Shown here: positions 1-5,243 of the stretch, piece by piece | Layout of the letters: each line of letters begins with the position of its first letter | How positions within the stretch are numbered: the stretch's first letter is position 1 | Assembly (NCBI GenBank): GCA_031287815.1 | Contig: JAITSM010000183.1 | Span: 1-6,002, forward strand | Direction of reading: 5' to 3' | DNA: 6,002 bases | Origin: Prevotellaceae bacterium | GTDB taxonomy: Bacteria; Bacteroidota; Bacteroidia; Bacteroidales; UBA932 | The notes under the pieces: model-generated | What the model saw: only the letters and a program-made list of their open reading frames with translations | What the model was told of the DNA's origin: nothing | Database searches by the model: none | Translations under genes and position numbers: made by a program

Positions 1-674
1 CGCTATTGTTGATTGTAGAATTGGTACTGTTGATGCTGGTCTTTGCCGTAACCATTGCGTTGGTGCAAGGCACACGCAGAATTCCTGTACAATATGCCAA
101 ACGCATTGTGGGCAACAAACAATATGGCGGCGTTCGCCAGTACATTCCGTTAAAAATAAATGCCGCCGGCGTAATGCCCATTATCTTTGCGCAAGCGTTG
201 ATGTTTATTCCGTTGCTGTTTGCCGGTTTTGACGCGGGACAGGGGATAGCCGCTACCTTGAGCAATCATCGCGGTTTTTGGTACAATTTTATTTATGCAA
301 TTTTAGTTATTGTATTTACGTATTTCTATACTGCCGTAACGGTTAATCCGAACATGATGGCGGAAGAAATGAAGAAAAATAGCGGTTTTATTCCTGGTGT
401 AAAACCGGGGCGAAAAACCGCTGAATATTTGGACAGCATTATGTCACGCATCACCTTTCCCGGTTCTGTATTTTTGGCGATTGTCGCTATTTTGCCGGCG
501 TTTGCCATGTTGTTCGGCATCAACGACCAGTTTGCGTATTTCTATGGTGGAACGTCGTTGCTGATTATGGTAGGCGTGGTGCTGGATACCTTGCAACAAA
601 TCGAAAGCCACCTACTCAACCGCCACTACGACGGGCTGATGAAAACAGGGCGGTTGAAAGGGCGGAATGGGTAA
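1..674 (+). CDS. secY: Protein translocase subunit SecY, C-terminal half (5' end outside window)
   Basis: SecY is the channel-forming subunit of the SecYEG translocon in the inner membrane, which exports unfolded proteins with SecA and inserts membrane proteins with the ribosome. The frame is open from base 3 (CTA) to the TAA at 672-674, giving 223 residues, about half of the family's usual 440 or so. The start lies upstream, so the TTG at 6 is an internal leucine. Numbering from the first full codon, I see the end of TM6 (about 1-21), the cytoplasmic loop with TRRIPVQYAKR, TM7 (INAAGVMPIIFAQAL, about 52-73), TM8 (about 93-114), the cytoplasmic C5 loop with GFIPGVKPG (128-136), TM9, and TM10 with the family signature YFYGGTSLLI, then a basic tail ending KGRNG. 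The loops after TM6 and TM8 are the SecA and ribosome contact region in the family. Residue 134 is Lys where E. coli has Arg357. It is the first of the genes seen here, 107 bases before map. Confidence 0.97.
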   Translation, partial: LLLIVELVLLMLVFAVTIALVQGTRRIPVQYAKRIVGNKQYGGVRQYIPLKINAAGVMPIIFAQALMFIPLLFAGFDAGQGIAATLSNHRGFWYNFIYAILVIVFTYFYTAVTVNPNMMAEEMKKNSGFIPGVKPGRKTAEYLDSIMSRITFPGSVFLAIVAILPAFAMLFGINDQFAYFYGGTSLLIMVGVVLDTLQQIESHLLNRHYDGLMKTGRLKGRNG

Positions 675-676
675 AA

Positions 677-689
677 ACAGTAGGTAGTA
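677..689 (+). repeat. Degenerate GGCAGTR-type repeat after secY
   Basis: ACAGTAGGTAGTA begins two bases after the secY stop. It matches ACAGTGGGCAGTG, which begins directly after the rpsK stop (2753-2765), over 13 positions with only three differences, all transitions. Within the copy, AGTAGGT and AGTA repeat with a period of seven. The similarity is seen directly. That it is a decayed heptamer repeat is inference. Confidence 0.4.
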
Positions 690-718
690 ATAAAATGAAT
701 ATACAGTTTAAAATAGAA

Positions 719-749
719 AGACCAAACAGCAACAAGCTGCGGGCGGTCT
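719..749 (+). other. Possible two-tier hairpin in the secY-map spacer
   Basis: An outer 5-bp stem, AGACC (719-723) with GGTCT (745-749), encloses an inner 4-bp stem, CAGC (727-730) with GCTG (736-739), around the loop AACAA. Unpaired AAA and CGGGC separate the two stems. No T-run follows, so it is not an ordinary intrinsic terminator. It could be an RNA processing or attenuation element, or chance. The rest of this 107-base spacer shows no clear Bacteroidota promoter (TTTG near -33 with TAnnTTTG near -7). Confidence 0.3.
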
Positions 750-781
750 ATTGTTAAACTGAAAACGGGCTCTTTGACGAG

Positions 782-1549
782 ATGATACACTTGCGTACCA
801 ACGATGAAATTGCACTACTGAAAGAAAATGCGATGATAGTGTCAAAAACGTTGGCAGAAATAGGAAAACGGGTAGTTCCCGGAGTTTCTACATTGGAACT
901 GGATAAAGTTGCAGAAACATTTATCCGCGACCATGGCGCTGTTCCGGCGTTTTTAAACTACAACGGATTTCCCAATACGCTTTGCCTCTCGGTAAATGAC
1001 GTGGTAGTACACGGCATTCCGTCGGGTTACCGCTTGCAAGAAGGCGATATCTTATCGGTCGATTGCGGCACCTGCTACAAAGGCTACTTCGGCGACTCAG
1101 CTTATACTTTCGCCGTCGGAGAGGTGGATGAAGCGGCAAAACAACTGATGCGCAAAACCAAAGAATCTTTATTCAAGGGAATTGCGCAGGCCGTAGCTGG
1201 CAACCGGGTAGGAGATATTTCCGCCGCTGTGCAAACGTATGTAGAACAATTCAACTACAGCGTAGTGCGCGAAATGATCGGGCATGGAATAGGCAGGCGG
1301 CTGCATGAAAAACCCGATGTGCCCAACTACGGCAAACGCGGTAACGGCAAACGGTTGCAGGAAGGTATGGTCATCTGCATTGAACCGATGATAAATGAAG
1401 GAACGCAGGAAGTGTTTTTAGATGACGACGAATGGACATTGCGCACCAAAGACGGTAAACGTTCCGCACATTATGAACTAACTGTAGTTGTGCGGAAAGA
1501 ACAGCCAGAAATATTGTCTACATTTACGTTTATAGAAGAGGCGCAGTAG
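782..1549 (+). CDS. map: Methionine aminopeptidase, type I
   Basis: This cytosolic metalloenzyme removes the initiator Met from nascent proteins whose second residue is small. The 255-residue product has the full pita-bread fold length and every catalytic residue. The dinuclear metal ligands by family alignment are Asp94 (VDCG), Asp105 (FGDSAY), His168 (GHGIGR), Glu201 (IEPM) and Glu232 (HYELT). The substrate-positioning histidines are His77 (VVHGIP) and His175 (RLHEKP). There is no N-terminal zinc-finger or SH3-binding extension, as in short bacterial type Ia enzymes; the lack of the 60-residue helical insert separates it from type II. I keep the ATG at 782 because MIHLRTNDEIALLKEN matches the usual family N-terminus. 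No Shine-Dalgarno sequence precedes it, only GACGAG directly before the ATG. It lies between secY and infA, with no adk, which is typical of Bacteroidota. The 37-base spacer to infA contains AAAAGTAAA twice (1550-1558 and 1571-1579). Confidence 0.97.
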   Translation: MIHLRTNDEIALLKENAMIVSKTLAEIGKRVVPGVSTLELDKVAETFIRDHGAVPAFLNYNGFPNTLCLSVNDVVVHGIPSGYRLQEGDILSVDCGTCYKGYFGDSAYTFAVGEVDEAAKQLMRKTKESLFKGIAQAVAGNRVGDISAAVQTYVEQFNYSVVREMIGHGIGRRLHEKPDVPNYGKRGNGKRLQEGMVICIEPMINEGTQEVFLDDDEWTLRTKDGKRSAHYELTVVVRKEQPEILSTFTFIEEAQ

Positions 1550-1586
1550 AAAAGTAAAAACAAGGAATTAAAAAGTAAATAAATTT

Positions 1587-1805
1587 ATGCCAAAACAGTC
1601 GGCCATAGAATTAGACGGAACAATCATAGAAGCCTTGTCCAACGCCATGTTTCGCGTGGAACTGGACAACGGGCATGTGATTATTGCGCACATCTCTGGC
1701 AAAATGCGGATGCATTATATCCGTATTCTGCCGGGCGATAAGGTGCGCGTCGAAATGTCGCCGTACGATTTGAGTAAAGGAAGAATATCATTCAGGTACA
1801 AATAA
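1587..1805 (+). CDS. infA: Translation initiation factor IF-1
   Basis: IF-1 binds the A site of the 30S subunit and works with IF-2 and IF-3 to admit the initiator tRNA to the P site. The 72 residues have exactly the family's usual length and form a single S1-type OB fold. Conserved stretches are DGTIIEALSNAMFRVEL (10-26), HISGKMRMHYIRILPGD (35-51) and the C-terminal SPYDLSKGRISFRYK. The N-terminal residues 2-8 (PKQSAIE) are close to the MAKQSAIE start of other Bacteroidota homologues, which supports this ATG. The leader before it is nearly pure A/T (AAGTAAATAAATTT), and the nearest purine-rich stretch, AAGGA, is about 21 bases upstream, too far to act as a normal Shine-Dalgarno. The gene follows map by 37 bases and precedes rpmJ by 12, so it is almost certainly cotranscribed with both. 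Confidence 0.98.
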   Translation: MPKQSAIELDGTIIEALSNAMFRVELDNGHVIIAHISGKMRMHYIRILPGDKVRVEMSPYDLSKGRISFRYK

Positions 1806-1817
1806 AAATTAAACGAT

Positions 1818-1934
1818 ATGAAAGTAAAAGCATCCATAAAGAAACGCAGCGAAGATTGCAAAATCGTGAAGCGCAAAGGGCGTTTGTATGTTATATGCAA
1901 AAAAACGCCGAAATTTAAAATGCGGCAAGGTTAA
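1818..1934 (+). CDS. rpmJ: 50S ribosomal protein L36 (bL36)
   Basis: L36 is the smallest protein of the large subunit and packs against 23S rRNA. The 38-residue frame from ATG 1818 to TAA 1932-1934 has exactly the family length, starts MKVKASIKKR and ends KFKMRQG, with GRLYVI in the middle. In zinc-binding L36, such as E. coli RpmJ, the ligands are Cys11, Cys14, Cys27 and His33. Here positions 11 and 33 are Ser and Phe, while Cys14 and Cys27 remain, so the classical CCCH zinc ribbon is incomplete and the protein is probably of the zinc-independent type. The gene sits 12 bases after infA and 34 before rpsM, its normal place in Bacteroidota. The leader (AATAAAAATTAAACGAT) lacks a Shine-Dalgarno sequence. 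Identity is sure; the metal status is inference from the ligand pattern. Confidence 0.96.
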   Translation: MKVKASIKKRSEDCKIVKRKGRLYVICKKTPKFKMRQG

Positions 1935-1968
1935 TTGAATTTTTAAATCATTAAATTTTTGAATATAT

Positions 1969-2349
1969 ATGGCACGTATAGCCGGAGTTGACTTACCAAA
2001 AAACAAACGCGGAGAAATAGGCCTGACTTATATCTACGGCATTGGCCGCAGTACAGCTCAAGACATTTTGAAGCAGGCTGGTATTGATTTTGATACCAAA
2101 GTGAAGGACTGGAACGATGAACAAATAACCGCCATTCGTTCGGTGATACAACAAGGCGGGTTTAAAATCGAAGGGGAATTGCGTTCCTCCGTTCAAATGA
2201 ACATCAAACGATTGATGGACATCGGTTGCTATCGCGGCATTCGCCACCGACTGGGATTGCCTGTGCGCGGACAGACAACCAAGAACAACGCCCGCACACG
2301 CAAAGGGAAGAAAAAAACAGTAGCAAACAAAAAGAAAGCAACTAAATAG
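1969..2349 (+). CDS. rpsM: 30S ribosomal protein S13 (uS13)
   Basis: S13 sits in the head of the small subunit, touches the P-site tRNA with its C-terminal tail and forms an intersubunit bridge with L5. The product is 126 residues, normal for the family. It begins MARIAGVDLPKNKRGEIGLTY, has the helix-two-turn-helix signature YGIGRSTAQDIL (23-34), the central IGCYRGIRHRLGLPVRGQTTKNNARTRKG block (about 85-113), and a very basic Lys-rich tail (KKKTVANKKKATK) that threads toward the decoding region. The ATG is preceded by a 34-base A/T-rich spacer ending TTTTTGAATATAT, with no Shine-Dalgarno sequence. rpsK follows after only 10 bases. In E. coli the mRNA leader of this gene is the target of S4 repression; I see no obvious matching pseudoknot here, though I could not fold it. 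Confidence 0.98.
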   Translation: MARIAGVDLPKNKRGEIGLTYIYGIGRSTAQDILKQAGIDFDTKVKDWNDEQITAIRSVIQQGGFKIEGELRSSVQMNIKRLMDIGCYRGIRHRLGLPVRGQTTKNNARTRKGKKKTVANKKKATK

Positions 2350-2359
2350 TAAGTAGATT

Positions 2360-2752
2360 ATGGCAAAGAAGACAGTAGCCACCAATAAGAAAAAAGTGGT
2401 CAAAGTAGATGCAAACGGCCAATTGCATGTACATTCCACTTTCAATAATGTAATAGTAACCTTAGCTAACAGCATAGGAGAAGTGATTAGCTGGTCGTCG
2501 GCCGGCAAAATGGGCTTCCGCGGTTCGAAAAAGAACACGCCCTATGCGGCGCAAACCGCCGCTACCGATTGCGCTAAGGTAGCTTTCGATTTAGGGTTGC
2601 GTAAAGTAAAAGCTTTTGTAACCGGACCGGGTTCCGGCCGCGAAGCCGCTATCCGCGCCGTGCATGGAGCAGGAATAGAAGTTATCGAAATTGTAGATGT
2701 TACTCCTTTGCCGCACAATGGCTGCCGTCCGAAAGGGCGTCGTAGAGTGTAA
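2360..2752 (+). CDS. rpsK: 30S ribosomal protein S11 (uS11)
   Basis: S11 is a platform protein of the small subunit near the E site, contacting the 690 loop of 16S rRNA. The 130 residues match the family length and show NNVIVTL (29-35), SSAGKMGFRGSKKNTPYAAQ (46-65), VKAFVTGPGSGREAAIRA (83-100) and the C-terminal DVTPLPHNGCRPKGRRRV. Asn120-Gly121 in PHNG corresponds to the Asn119 that becomes isoaspartate in E. coli S11, so the same modification is likely possible here (inference). The N-terminus (MAKKTVATNKKKVVKV) is Lys-rich, as usual in Bacteroidota. It starts 10 bases after the rpsM stop. The spacing is too tight for an independent promoter outside rpsM, and the leader (TAGTAAGTAGATT) has no Shine-Dalgarno sequence. 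A 143-base spacer separates it from rpsD. Confidence 0.98.
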   Translation: MAKKTVATNKKKVVKVDANGQLHVHSTFNNVIVTLANSIGEVISWSSAGKMGFRGSKKNTPYAAQTAATDCAKVAFDLGLRKVKAFVTGPGSGREAAIRAVHGAGIEVIEIVDVTPLPHNGCRPKGRRRV

Positions 2753-2780
2753 ACAGTGGGCAGTGTCAGCCGGCAGTAAG
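2753..2780 (+). repeat. Degenerate GGCAGTR repeat cluster after rpsK
   Basis: ACAGTGGGCAGTG (2753-2765) begins directly after the rpsK stop, and GGCAGTAAG follows at 2772-2780. The unit GGCAGT is thus present twice, with AGTGGGC and AGTGTCA at a heptad spacing. It resembles the segments after secY (677-689), rpsM (TAGTAAGTAG, from the stop codon at 2347) and rpsD (AGTAGGCA, 3494-3501). The origin is unknown; slippage of a short tandem repeat is an inference. Confidence 0.45.
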
Positions 2781-2895
2781 CGGTAAAATGCAAATGGCAA
2801 AGGTTGGCATTCCATTAGAAACTCAAAGGTTAAAGCATATAGCTTAATAATTAAACAACACTGCGGCGTCAGCAGGATAAACACGACAACAAACT
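2753..2895 (+). other. 143-base spacer between rpsK and rpsD
   Basis: This is the longest spacer inside the operon. It holds the GGCAGTR repeats at its 5' end, a short stem AAGC/GCTT with loop ATATA within about 2830-2848, a weak stem CTGC/GCAG around GGCGTCA near 2861-2875, and a 19-codon open frame (2788-2847). I see no Bacteroidota-type promoter (TTTG with TAnnTTTG) and no T-tract terminator, so transcription most likely reads through. A role as a site for S4 feedback is possible only by analogy; the sequence does not show it. Confidence 0.4.
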
Positions 2896-3498
2896 ATGGC
2901 AAGGTACACAGGCCCTACTACCAAAATTGCGCGTAAATTCGGCGAACCGATTTATGGCGCGGACAAAAACTATGAGCGGAAAAACTATCCTCCGGGACAG
3001 CATGGTTTAGCAAAGAAACGCAAGAAAGTATCGGAATACGGTACGCAGTTGCAAGAAAAGCAAAAAGCCAAATATACCTACGGCTTGCTGGAACGCCAAT
3101 TCCGCAACCTGTACGAAAAGGCTTCGCGCATGAAAGGTCGCAAAGGCGACAATTTGATTTTCCTGCTTGAAAGCCGGCTGGACAACATCGTATACCGGTT
3201 GGGCATTGCGCCGACACGCGCAGCCGCACGACAACTGATTACGCACCGCCACATTGTGCTTAACGGAAAAGTATGCAACATTCCATCAAGCATCGTGAAA
3301 CCCGGCGAAACAGTGGGCGTTCGCGAACGCTCGAAATCACTGGAAGTGATTCAGGACAACGTGGGCGGAAGTAGCAAATACCCCTGGCTGGAATGGGACG
3401 CTGCCACGCTGGCCGGCAAATATGCCAACCGTCCGGAACGTTCGGAAATTCCCGAAAACATCAATGAACAGTTGATTGTAGAGTTATACTCCAAGTAG
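2896..3498 (+). CDS. rpsD: 30S ribosomal protein S4 (uS4)
   Basis: S4 is a primary 16S rRNA binding protein that nucleates assembly of the small-subunit body, forms part of the mRNA entry channel with S3 and S5 and, in E. coli, represses its own operon. The 200-residue product has normal length: MARYTGPTTKIARKFGEPIYG at the N-terminus, PPGQHGLAKKRKK (32-44), then the S4 RNA-binding domain from about 92 to 150 (ESRLDNIVYRLGIAPTRAAA, LITHRHIVLNG), and a C-terminal segment ending PENINEQLIVELYSK. The N-terminal region has no cysteine, so it lacks the zinc knuckle found in some S4 proteins; the only Cys is Cys127. The ATG at 2896 gives the canonical MARYTGP start. The leader ends ACGACAACAAACT; an AGGA sits about 22 bases upstream, too far for a Shine-Dalgarno. 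It is followed by an 82-base spacer before rpoA. Confidence 0.98.
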   Translation: MARYTGPTTKIARKFGEPIYGADKNYERKNYPPGQHGLAKKRKKVSEYGTQLQEKQKAKYTYGLLERQFRNLYEKASRMKGRKGDNLIFLLESRLDNIVYRLGIAPTRAAARQLITHRHIVLNGKVCNIPSSIVKPGETVGVRERSKSLEVIQDNVGGSSKYPWLEWDAATLAGKYANRPERSEIPENINEQLIVELYSK

Positions 3499-3520
3499 GC
3501 AATGCGGTGGGCAATGCGGT
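3498..3520 (+). repeat. 12-base tandem duplication after rpsD
   Basis: GGCAATGCGGT occurs at 3498-3508 and again at 3510-3520, a perfect 11-base match with a period of 12. The first copy begins with the last base of the rpsD stop codon. The pattern looks like a recent slippage duplication and shares the GTAGGCA/GTGGGCA core of the other spacer repeats. The remainder of the spacer (3521-3580) is A/T-rich before the rpoA start. Confidence 0.85.
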
Positions 3521-3580
3521 TTCCCGTATCCAAACGCTTAGCAATAATAAACTTTTTAGAAATTTTTTATATAAAAGACA

Positions 3581-4573
3581 ATGGCAATTTTAACATTTCA
3601 AAAACCCGATAAAGTAGTTATGCTCGAATCCTCCGAAACTTTCGGACGCTTTGAGTTCCGCCCGCTGGAACCCGGGTACGCCACTACTATTGGCAACGCT
3701 TTGCGTCGCGTACTGCTTTCGTCGCTGGAAGGCTATGCAATTACTACCATCAAAATCGACGGTGTAGACCATGAATTTGCAACCATTCCGGGCGTCATCG
3801 AAAACATGGTGGACATTATCCTCAATCTTAAAGAAGTCCGCTTTAAACAAATGGTGGAAGGCGTAGACGGGGAAACAATCACTATGGTTGTGGCCGGACA
3901 TGAGAAATTTACGGCCGGCGACATGGCCAAGTATCTTTCTTCGTTCAAGGTGTTAAACCCCGATAAGGTGATTTGCCACATGGAGCCGAAAGTAAAACTC
4001 CAAATCGAACTTTCTATCGGAAAAGGACGCGGATGGGTTTCGGCAGAAGAAAACAAACCTGAAGAGCCGGTATTCGGATTGATTCCTATTGACAGTATTT
4101 TTACGCCAATTGTCAATGTCAATTTCCTTCGTGAAGACTGCCGCGTAGAACAAAAAACAGACTACGACCGACTGATACTCGAAATCACTACCGACGGCTC
4201 TATTTCGCCGATCAGCGCATTGCAGGAAGCGGCGAGAATACTGATTTACCACTTCATGTTGTTCTCCGATGATCGCATTACACTGGACTTGATAGAAGAA
4301 CGCCAGCCGGAAGAATTTGACGAAGAAACCACCCGGATGCGCACGTTACTCAAAAACAAATTGGCAGACCTCGAACTGTCAGTACGCGCCCTCAATTGCT
4401 TGAAAACAGCCGAAATTGAAACCTTAGGCGACCTGGTAGAGTTAGACCGCAACGAATTGCTGAAATTCCGTAATTTCGGGCGCAAATCCCTGACCGAACT
4501 GGATGCATTGCTCGAACGTTTGAAACTGACTTTCGGCATGGACCTTACCAAATATCGCCTGGACAAAGACTAA
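3581..4573 (+). CDS. rpoA: DNA-directed RNA polymerase subunit alpha
   Basis: Alpha dimerises to form the platform for beta and beta' assembly, and its C-terminal domain contacts UP elements and activators. The 330 residues match the usual length. The N-terminal domain (about 1-235) shows FRPLEPGYATTIGNALRRVLLSS (26-48) and IDGVDHEFATIPGV (59-72). A short acidic linker (RQPEEFDEETTRM, about 241-253) leads to the C-terminal domain (about 255-325). By alignment with E. coli, the DNA-contact residues are all present: Arg269 (E. coli R265), Asn272 (N268), Gly300 (G296), Lys302 (K298), Ser303 (S299) and Glu306 (E302), in LSVRALNCLK and NFGRKSLTE. UP-element and activator contacts are therefore probably retained. 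The ATG is preceded by a very A/T-rich leader (TTTTTTATATAAAAGACA) with A at -1 and -3 and no Shine-Dalgarno sequence. rplQ follows after 27 bases. Confidence 0.98.
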   Translation: MAILTFQKPDKVVMLESSETFGRFEFRPLEPGYATTIGNALRRVLLSSLEGYAITTIKIDGVDHEFATIPGVIENMVDIILNLKEVRFKQMVEGVDGETITMVVAGHEKFTAGDMAKYLSSFKVLNPDKVICHMEPKVKLQIELSIGKGRGWVSAEENKPEEPVFGLIPIDSIFTPIVNVNFLREDCRVEQKTDYDRLILEITTDGSISPISALQEAARILIYHFMLFSDDRITLDLIEERQPEEFDEETTRMRTLLKNKLADLELSVRALNCLKTAEIETLGDLVELDRNELLKFRNFGRKSLTELDALLERLKLTFGMDLTKYRLDKD

Positions 4574-4600
4574 TAATGAACCGTTAATTATAGAAAAACA

Positions 4601-5191
4601 ATGAGACATAATAGGAAAGTCAATCATTTAAGCAGGAAATCCGCACACCGGAAAGCGTTATTGTCCAACATGGCAGGTTCTTTGATTTTGCACAAACGCA
4701 TTGAAACAACGCTGGCGAAAGCGAAAGCCCTGCGCGTGTATATCGAGCCGCTATTGACAAAGTCGAAAAACGACACTACGCACTCGCGGCGCGTGGTATT
4801 CCAATACCTGAAAAACAAGTACGCCGTATCGGAGTTATTCCGCACTATTGCGCCGAAAATTGCCGACCGTCCGGGCGGCTATACGCGGGTGCTGAAAACC
4901 GGCTTCCGGCAAGGCGACGCCGCCGAAATGGCGTTAATTGAACTGGTCGATTTCAACGAAGCAGCATTGGCCGGAGGCAAAAAAGCAGCCAAGAAGAGTA
5001 CACGCCGCAGCCGCGCGAAGAAAGTCAGCGCCCCTGCCGCTGAAACGCCTGCCGCTGCGCCGGTAGAAACCCCTGTAGCGGAAACGCCGGCGGTCGAAGG
5101 AACTGTTGCAGAAACCGCCGCAGAAGCGCCAAAACCGAAAAAAGCGCCGGCAAAATCGAAGGCAAAAGCAGAAAAAAGCAAAGAAGAATAA
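4601..5191 (+). CDS. rplQ: 50S ribosomal protein L17 (bL17) with long low-complexity tail
   Basis: L17 is a large-subunit protein near the exit of the peptide tunnel. The conserved core fills about residues 1-122: MRHNRKVNHL, SNMAGSLILHKRIETTLAKAKALR, TKSKNDTTHSRRVVF, ADRPGGYTRVLKTGFRQGDAAEMALIELVDFN. E. coli L17 ends at about this point (some 127 residues). Here a further 70 or so residues follow: a basic part (GGKKAAKKSTRRSRAKK, 125-141), an Ala/Pro/Glu/Thr part with imperfect ETP repeats (144-177), and a Lys-rich end (KPKKAPAKSKAKAEKSKEE). A charged tail of this kind is common in Bacteroidota L17, though this one seems on the long side; it is probably disordered. The ATG has A at -1 and -3 (AGAAAAACA leader) and no Shine-Dalgarno sequence. 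It is the last gene of the operon, 19 bases before the terminator hairpin. Confidence 0.97.
   Translation: MRHNRKVNHLSRKSAHRKALLSNMAGSLILHKRIETTLAKAKALRVYIEPLLTKSKNDTTHSRRVVFQYLKNKYAVSELFRTIAPKIADRPGGYTRVLKTGFRQGDAAEMALIELVDFNEAALAGGKKAAKKSTRRSRAKKVSAPAAETPAAAPVETPVAETPAVEGTVAETAAEAPKPKKAPAKSKAKAEKSKEE
5033..5131 (+). repeat. Imperfect ETP-coding repeats in the L17 tail
   Basis: This stretch codes for residues 145-177 of L17. It repeats short units containing GAAACGCC or GAAACCCC and reads as AETP, VETP, AETP, then the weaker AET. The repeats are of a length that changes easily by slippage, so the tail length is expected to vary among relatives (inference). Confidence 0.6.
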
Positions 5192-5210
5192 CCTTCTTCC
5201 ACATACTATG

Positions 5211-5243
5211 AAAAGAGCGAAAACATTTGTTTCCGCTCTTTTT
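5211..5243 (+). terminator. Rho-independent terminator of the operon
   Basis: AAAAGAGCG (5211-5219) pairs perfectly with CGCTCTTTT (5234-5242). After one A/C mismatch (5220 and 5233), AAAC (5221-5224) pairs with GTTT (5229-5232) around the loop ATTT. The 3' arm runs into TTTTT (5239-5243) followed by GTTG. It lies 19 bases after the rplQ stop, exactly where the operon should end. On the minus strand the A-run of the 5' arm gives a short T-run as well, so it may also stop transcripts from the convergent gene. Confidence 0.9.

Noticed and set aside
1993..2538. 181-codon open frame on the minus strand across rpsM and rpsK
   Set aside because: It lies wholly opposite two certain ribosomal genes. 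Their Lys-rich codons (AAA, AAG) read as Phe and Leu on the other strand, which explains the odd hydrophobic, Cys-rich product; no known family is recognisable.
3733..4122. 129-codon minus-strand frame inside rpoA
   Set aside because: It is antisense to a fully conserved alpha N-terminal domain; the sequence matches no family I know and its length is unremarkable in DNA near 50% GC.
4879..5202. 107-codon minus-strand frame rich in Ala, Ser and Val opposite the rplQ tail
   Set aside because: Its composition is the mirror of the Ala/Pro/Glu/Lys tail repeats of L17. Its start overlaps the terminator region with no sign of a promoter.
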